A DNA stretch of 64,000 nt from Oopsacas minuta (lineage: Eukaryota > Porifera > Hexactinellida > Lyssacinosida > Leucopsacidae): NCBI GenBank assembly GCA_024704765.1, contig JAKMXF010000022.1, forward strand, positions 372,001-436,000, read 5' to 3'. The translations under genes and the position numbers were made by a program. Below are positions 58,601 through 64,000 of the stretch, piece after piece. Below the pieces are notes generated by a model that saw only the letters and a list, made by a program, of their open reading frames with translations, had not been told where the DNA came from and did not search any database. Every line of letters begins with the position of its first letter. The first letter of the stretch is position 1.

Positions 58601-61600
58601 ATTCTAGTCAATTACTCCATCAACTACTCTGGTATAGAGATTGATACAGTTCCCAGAGTCATCTACTTGTCCAATCCTAGTCCAACTAACCGATCTATTA
58701 CTCTAATCGATCTGGAGGAATACACCACTTACTCAATCAATGTGTCAGCTTACACGAGAGTGGGCAAAGGTCCTGATGCTATCATCACACAAAGAACCAA
58801 TCAAGATGGTGAGTATCCTTTGCTTTCTTTTCATGATTTGTTGTGATAACATTGATTTATGAGTGACTTATTGTTTAGTTCCAACTGATATTCCCACTTC
58901 ATTCTCTGCTAATGCCATCTCTCCCAACATCATCAACACAACTTGGGAACCTCCAACAGCTTACCACTTGGGTGGAGTTATCACATCCTACACACTGACC
59001 TATGCTGGAAGAGAGAGACACTCTCTCCTAAAAACTAAAGTCCTTACTGTCCTGGATGGTAGTATTTACATTACTCCTGCTCTGACTGATTTACAAGAGG
59101 ACACTCATTACTTGATATCTGTTCGAGCTAACACGAGTGTAGGAGCAGGACCTTGGACTACTCTGACTGTACACACCCCTGAAGATGGTGAGTTAATGTG
59201 ATTTCGGCATTCTACACATTTGTTGCTTTTAGTACAATTTTTCACTTTTCTTATATATCGTCATCTTGGTTCTCTAGAGTCTCTATTATTCAATGTTTCC
59301 AAAACGTTAGTAATTCTTATTGTACAAGGCCTTTTTACCTGATTCTTTTGAAATTCCTCCTCAGATTCAACCAGAGACGACGCTAATGTAGGGCCAGTTT
59401 GGACCTGTGCCCTCTTATTAATATTAGTATGCCTCAGTTTAATTACCCGTGCCCCACCAGAAGCGGCTAGCTATCGTCGCCACTGGCTTCAACTAATCGA
59501 TTTTCGATTAGAAATTTGATGGAGAGGCATAAGTACTCAGCGTAATGGTTAATATTTTTCAAATATGTTCTACTAATTCTTCTGGATAAATGCATTTCTG
59601 TATTGTTCAATAGAATCCGAAAGATTCTTTCTTCGATGATCCAGCATTATTCGTGCATGCATAAATCTAAAATGTTCGATTCATAAAGTGATTTCTACAG
59701 TATTCGATTATTTCATACTATGAAACATTAACGACTTGATAACCAAGTCCATGCATTGTGGAGACCTTCAAAACTTCGATCCACGATTTCCGATTAGCAT
59801 ATATCTACCTTGTTAATTCGCAATATATAGATTCTGTATAACATGCATTTTTGCCAGCAAATCTTTTGCCGTTGTAAAAGTTTTAATTGTATATATTTTT
59901 GAAAGCAATGTTTACACATAACTGAGCAAAGTTATCTGTGTTTATTGTTGAGAAATGTTTTCCTAAATCCTATAGTGCCCTCCTCATCTGTTCGCGAGCT
60001 AACAACATCAACTGAAAACCTTAATGCTACTTCCATCTTTGTCAGTTGGGAAGTACCAATTTTGAATGATCTGAATGGTATTCTAGTCAATTACTCCATC
60101 AACTACTCTGGTATAGAGATTGATACAGTTCCCAGAGTCATCTACTTGTCCAATCCTAATCTCACCAACCAATCTATTACTCTAATCGATCTGGAGGAAT
60201 ACACCACTTACTCTATTAATGTGTCAGCTTACACAATAGTGGGTAAAGGTCCTGATGCTATCATCACACAAAGAACCAATCAAGATGGTGAGTGTTGTTT
60301 AGATAGATGTTTTTTGTTTTGTTAACTTGTATTTTAACCATTTTTATTGTGTTCTAGCTCCATCTAGCATTCCTACATCCCTTCAAGCTACACCTCTCTC
60401 CCCTACCATCCTCAGCATCACCTGGGAGAATCCTGTCTATATCAATCAAAATGGTATCATCACTACCTACACACTGACTTATGAGGGGATAGAGAGAGAC
60501 ACACAGCCACGTACACTGACACTCCCCCAGACTGACCTCTCTCTCACCTGTCATAACTTGGACTTTCTTGAAGAAGACACTACTTACTATATAACAGTCT
60601 CTGCTTCCACTTCTGTAGGATCTGGACCTGATACAAGTATATTCATGAGTACACTTGAGAGTGGTAAGAATTTTTAATACCATATTTATGGATATGACGC
60701 ATCCCCTTGGGAATCAAAATTTTGTATGTTTTAACCCAACTAAAACTTTTCCCAATGTTATTCCTAGCCAAACAATTAGTAGAGGAATCGATAATCTGTT
60801 TTAGGGAAATATCTTTATTCACTGTTTAGAACAGATGTGTCTTAGTTACACGGAGTCGGCTATATTTTTCAAATCTCTTGTACAGTTTATCTACTGAAAT
60901 TGAGCAAAAATAGTATAGTTCAGTTTTCGCTAAGATCATCAATCTCGTATTCTATTTTAAAAATCCCTATTTTGTAGTTCCATCATCTACAGTCCGTAAC
61001 CTAACTGCTGAACCTAGTTCCAGTTCCATTACAGTAAGCTGGTATGAACCAATCATGAATGATTTGAATGGTGTACCCACTTACTACACACTGAGATACT
61101 CTGGAGTTGAGTTTCAGACTGAAGAGAAGACAGTTGTAGTCAACTACACTTCTTCTGGAAATGAGACTGTCACTCTAACTGGTTTAGAGGCTTACACAGT
61201 ATACGAGATATCCGTTACTTTGTCTACCAGTATTGGAGAGGGAGATCCTGCAAATATCGATATTCGAACACTGGAGACAGTTCCCACTGGTACACCCACC
61301 AATCTCAACACTAATGTCCTCTCTGCTAACATCATCAGTGTGACATGGGGTCATCCTATCTCCATTGACCAGAACGGAGTGATCACTGAATACACTCTGA
61401 CATACAGAGGCGTGGAACGAGACACAACATCTCGTGAAGTAACTCTCTATTCAAATGATACATTCTTTACTAACTACATTCTATCAGAACTTGATGAACA
61501 CACAAACTACAACATTTCTGTATCAGCCAGTACATCTGTTGGAAGGGGTCCGGTCTCTTCTCTCCAAACAATAACAGATCAAGATGGTGAGACTACTGAC

Positions 61601-64000
61601 TTAATTATATTTATTAAATTCTATTCTGATCATTTATCCTATTTCTATTCTTGTAGTTCCTTCTGCTGCCCCTAACAACGTTGCAACTAGTGTAGTTAAC
61701 TCTACAGCCATTCTCTTAACATGGGATGCTCCAGACCTCTCTGATAGAAATGGAATCCTCCTCTACTACACACTGACTTACTTCGGTGTAGAATTGGATC
61801 AAGTAGTACGAGTAGTTAATTACACCATTGAAGGTTCTAATCACTCCAATCAGACATACGAATTCTCAGGACTACAGGAATACACTGTGTATGAGTTTAC
61901 TGTTGCTAGTTATACTACAATTGGCAAAGGCACTGCTGCTACTATTGGTCAGAGGACTCTACAATCAGGTATTTAAATGTTTATATGTGTGTTTAGCTTA
62001 ATTGTATCTATTTGTTGATTACCTAATTTTATCCAGGTGTGTAGAAGCGCCATTGGCTATGAATATTGATCTGTTTGAGCAAACGTATATTCTTGTTGGA
62101 ATTGTTGTTGCATTTTGGTTTCAATTTTGATTTATACTTGTATCTTTAATCCTTGTCTTTTAGTTCCCAGTGCCCAACCATCCAATCTGAATGTACAGAT
62201 CCTATCGTCTTCAATCTTAATAGCAACTTGGTATGAACCTCCCTTTTCTGAACAGAACGGTATACTAACAAAGTACAGAGTAACATGGCGTGGTTTGGAG
62301 AGAGACACAGAAGTGAGACTAGAAGACATTCCAGTGAACAGTACCTCCAATACATCTTACGCAATGACTGATCTAGATGCATACACAAGCTATGAAGTGA
62401 ATGTGAGTAGTTTCACTTCAGTAGGAGCTGGTCCAATCTCCAGTTATACAGTGACTACTCTACAAGATAGTGAGTTTAATTTGTTGATACATTTGTATTT
62501 TGGAATGTTGTATCATTCATTCTTTCTCTATTAGTTCCTTCTTCATCTGTTCGTAACCTAACAACATCAACAGAAGATCAGAATGCTACATCGATCTTTG
62601 TTCGTTGGGAAGTACCAATCTTGAATGACCTGAATGGTATTCTAGTCAATTACTCCATCAACTACTCTGGTATAGAGATTGATACAGTTCCCAGAGTCAT
62701 CTACTTGTCTTATCCTAATCTGACTAACCAGTCTATTACTCTAATCCTTCTGGAGGAATACACCACTTACTCCATCAATGTGTCGGCTTACACAAAAGTG
62801 GGTAAAGGTCCTGATGCTATCATCACACAAAGAACCAATCAAGATGGTGAGTATCCTTTGCTTTCTTTTCATGATTTGTTGTGATAACATTGATTTATGA
62901 GTGACTTATTGTTTAGTTCCAACTGATATTCCCACTTCATTCTCTGCTAATGCTATCTCTCCTAACACCATCAACACAACTTGGGAACCTCCAACTGCTT
63001 ACCACTTGGGTGGAGTTATCACATCCTACACACTGACCTATGCTGGAAGAGAGAGACACTCTCTCCTAAAAACTAAAATCCTGACTGTCCTGAATGGAAG
63101 TATTTACATTACTCCTGCTCTGACTGATTTACAAGAAGACACTCATTACTTGATATCTGTTCGAGCTAACACAAGTGTTGGAGCAGGACCTTGGACTAAT
63201 CTAACTGTACACACCCCTGAAGATGGTGAGTTGATTGTTTAGTTTCATTGTATTTATCTCTCGTCGCATTCGTCTGTGAATATTTAATGTTGCACCTGTT
63301 TGTAGTTCCCTCAACTGCTGTTAGAAATGTGAGTACTCTTTCTCCCACCAGCACTTCCATATACGTGTCTTGGTCTGTTCCTATTCCTGATGACCTGAAT
63401 GGGGTTCTTACTCACTATACTGTAACTTACTATGGTGAAGAGATTGACTCTACTGTACGTGTGATTCAATTGAATACATCTAGTCACGGAGACATGAATC
63501 TGACATTGACTAATTTGGAGGAATATACTACTTACTCTGTGAATATATCTGTCTACACCAAAGTAGGGAGAGGTCCAGATGTTCTAATTTATCAAAGAAC
63601 CCTGCAGGATGGTGAGTCATTTTGTTGTTTTATGAGTTCACTTCATATTCCTTAGAATTTATTCACACATTATTGAATGAGAGTATCAATAAATGCCTCT
63701 TTATTTCTAGTGCCATCTGCCACTCCTACTTCTCTAGTTGCCAATGCTATCTCTCCTAACATCATCAATACTACATGGGAAGATCCTCCACCATACCATC
63801 TGGGAGGAGTTCTTACATCCTACACTCTCACTTACAGAGGGTCAGAGAGAGACACCGAGCTTGAAACGATTGATATTCCAGTCTTGAATGGTAGTGTTTA
63901 TATCACTCCTGCTCTGATTGATTTAGAGGAAGATACTACTTATGAAATTTCCGTGAGAGCACACACGACAGTAGGCAGTGGACCTACTCTCAATACCACT
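46622..64000 (+). CDS. Giant C-type-lectin / fibronectin-III protein, 3' end beyond the window
   Basis: Exon 1 (46622-46679) encodes a signal peptide (MVDRLAAIFLLFLAILSSF). Exons 47513-47800 and 48216-48614 encode two C-type-lectin-like domains. Twenty-eight further exons then encode FN3 domains, 32 in all, the last running off the window. Every visible intron is phase 1, so each domain exon is a 1-1 module that can be duplicated or skipped without frame loss. The protein is extracellular with dense N-x-S/T sites. Adhesion, recognition or receptor function is likely. Whether a membrane segment or kinase/phosphatase domain follows cannot be seen. Intron 48615-48694 and similar ones are short; intron 50048-51594 holds RNASEH2A. 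No frame break was seen in the exons. Confidence 0.9.
46846..47475. repeat. Interspersed repeat, copy B, in intron 1 of the FN3 gene
   Basis: It shares with copy A at 5128-5600 the block ttcgtcgctttgcgatgaac...gcattgcgcctcg, the doubled tttatattcat-type motif (47083 and 47225), the aatccaaaagtg block, and the acggacaaacaaaca...tttaataatat block. The two copies differ in the placement of the last block, so ends and internal order need alignment. Confidence 0.7.
47513..48614 (+). CDS. Exons for two C-type-lectin-like domains
   Basis: Exon 47513-47800 reads CPTCDLLFNGTCYSHFSD, then WHDANSSCYDWGGNLVS, and ends SSIDCSRNFTYGCIRP. That is the Cys framework and core of a C-type-lectin fold in a short form. 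Exon 48216-48614 is the fuller copy: CELFYDGRCYSGNF, AADSCVESGSYLASI, IYWIGLRDIFSNETFEWIDG, then CILAGYEG and YADCDSTYSYLC. In the second copy the usual EPN/QPD sugar motif and WND calcium motif are not evident, so classical Ca-dependent sugar binding is doubtful. Both exons are phase 1-1. Confidence 0.85.
48695..50047 (+). CDS. FN3 domains 1-4 (divergent, single-domain exons)
   Basis: Exons 48695-48991, 49048-49335, 49396-49698 and 49763-50047 each encode one FN3 domain of about 95-100 residues. They show the typical core: Trp in strand B (LSWDEI, QASWSPP, VVSWSPP), Tyr in strand C and the N-Y-S-V / V-x-A motif in F-G. These four are clearly diverged from each other and from the amplified set downstream, so they probably represent the older part of the array. 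Confidence 0.85.
50110..51093 (-). CDS. RNASEH2A: Ribonuclease H2 subunit A, nested in the FN3 gene
   Basis: The catalytic subunit of RNase H2, which removes ribonucleotides and RNA from DNA duplexes in the nucleus. The intronless frame encodes 327 residues. The active-site signature is CIVGIDEAGRGPVLGP (Asp71, Glu72). The other catalytic acids are Asp179 in LLDTVGD and Asp208 in KADSKFPIVGAASICAKVVRD. GSGYTGDPNT and FGWST match the family C-terminal core. It has about 65 extra N-terminal acidic residues compared with human RNASEH2A (299 aa). Near the C-terminus NPKIESFFGKG resembles a PCNA-interacting (PIP) box with Asn in place of Gln. The gene lies wholly inside an intron of the FN3 gene on the opposite strand. 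Confidence 0.95.
   Translation of the reverse strand: MAAGYDSAESNYTDDECSTQGRDELISNQTNILGEFYKNHREEEYNRGHNLELFPESPDVTFKESCIVGIDEAGRGPVLGPMVYGICYCPVSKTDTLASLGFADSKELKPSKRDTLMQIMIQQSGMIGRGVEVLSPNYISNCMLARDKINLNVISHNTAIRMIRRLLERGVNISLVLLDTVGDAKSYEKKLNKEFEGKFKIEVHIKADSKFPIVGAASICAKVVRDWCLDNWVFKENVNFTSKLGSGYTGDPNTKAWLSGNLDKVFGYPNIVRFGWSTCRKKLEKAYQVEWEDEEDNDNPKIESFFGKGKVAKSHPFFTERFLENPK
51595..57849 (+). CDS. FN3 domains 5-19 (recently amplified block)
   Basis: Exons: 51595-52203 (two domains fused), 52274-52585, 52781-53086, 53152-53463, 53533-53838; 54227-54835 (two), 54906-55217, 55413-55718, 55784-56095, 56165-56470; 56859-57467 (two), 57538-57849. The first two sets repeat at an exact 2,632-bp interval, introns included, and the third set starts 2,632 bp on again. 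Domain sequences are near-identical between sets: domains of the ERDT-x-R, LxxYTxYxIxVSAxTxxGxGP type. The strongly conserved E-Y-T-x-Y and S-V-G-x-GP motifs are F-G strand FN3 features. Confidence 0.88.
51740..57849. repeat. 2,632-bp tandem duplication, about 2.3 copies
   Basis: Equivalent positions at 51672, 54304 and 56936 are spaced exactly 2,632 bp. Exons and introns match almost base for base from about 51740 on; upstream of that, copy 1 is diverged from copies 2 and 3 (gagtgaagag against gactgaagag; different preceding intron). Only a few substitutions were seen between units (for example tatgaattctcagga against tacgaattctcaggt at 52479/55110). Homology of the third copy ends at the intron after 57849 (tacttcg against tatttaa). 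Confidence 0.88.
58126..64000 (+). CDS. FN3 domains 20-32 (older copies of the same modules), truncated by the window
   Basis: Exons: 58126-58431, 58497-58808, 58879-59187, 59976-60287, 60358-60663, 60978-61586 (two domains), 61657-61968, 62164-62469, 62535-62846, 62917-63225, 63306-63611 and 63711 to the edge. The modules repeat the order seen upstream (double exon, then 312-, 306-, 312- and 309-bp exons), with more substitutions than inside the 2,632-bp units. The 60978 set is 6,751 bp from the 54227 set and keeps the same exon lengths and intron lengths. The 786-bp intron before 59976 has no recognised feature beyond repeat-like sequence near 59370-59500. Confidence 0.85.

Noticed and set aside
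59370-59500. Possible inverted-repeat element in the FN3 intron
   Set aside because: gacgacgctaatg and agctatcgtcgcc match only partly when inverted; too weak to call.

Overview
The window is a piece of an animal nuclear genome: AT-rich, with genes on both strands, many short GT-AG introns and several genes nested inside introns of others. It encodes metazoan families (SID-1 family protein, PP2A scaffold subunit, IFT22, G-protein gamma, Kir channel, mitochondrial bL17m, RNASEH2A, RBCC protein). The lack of canonical bilaterian features, a sacsin-like giant, a lineage-type endoglycoceramidase and a huge C-type-lectin/fibronectin-III protein fit a demosponge such as Amphimedon. The species call is an inference; no lineage marker in the window settles it.

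Layout. 1-2285 (-): 5' part of a SIDT/SID-1 family gene, cut by the left edge. 2514-4528 (+): a small secreted protein and weaker exon-like pieces. 4853-6334 (+): three tandem copies of a roughly 45-residue membrane microprotein (the middle one broken), with an interspersed repeat between copies 1 and 2. 7152-14619 (-): a 23-exon PP2A scaffold A subunit gene. Its 3.1-kb intron holds IFT22 and an unrecognised type II membrane protein on the opposite strand. 15149-19337 (-): G gamma subunit, bL17m, Kir channel and endoglycoceramidase. After a divergent gap, 21233-22270 (+) encodes a disordered AT-hook-like protein. 22581-36197 (+): a giant gene with three sacsin-type GHKL repeats, a HEPN domain and, by a good splice junction, a PARP-type ADP-ribosyltransferase domain. 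36696-38258 (+): an LRR protein with a VHL/ZYG11-like N-terminus. 39983-41161 (+): a RING/B-box/coiled-coil protein. 41162-46621: gene-poor DNA with several TIR elements. 46622 to the right edge (+): a secreted or membrane protein with a signal peptide, two C-type-lectin domains and at least 32 FN3 domains, whose middle has been amplified in nearly perfect 2,632-bp tandem units. RNASEH2A lies inside one of its introns on the opposite strand.

The most unusual items are the sacsin-HEPN-PARP fusion, which puts an Hsp90-like ATPase scaffold and a predicted mono-ADP-ribosyltransferase in one polypeptide of about 4,300 residues, the microprotein triplet, and the very recent FN3 tandem amplification. 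Exon coordinates were read by eye from splice sites, frame and family similarity; no database search was run.
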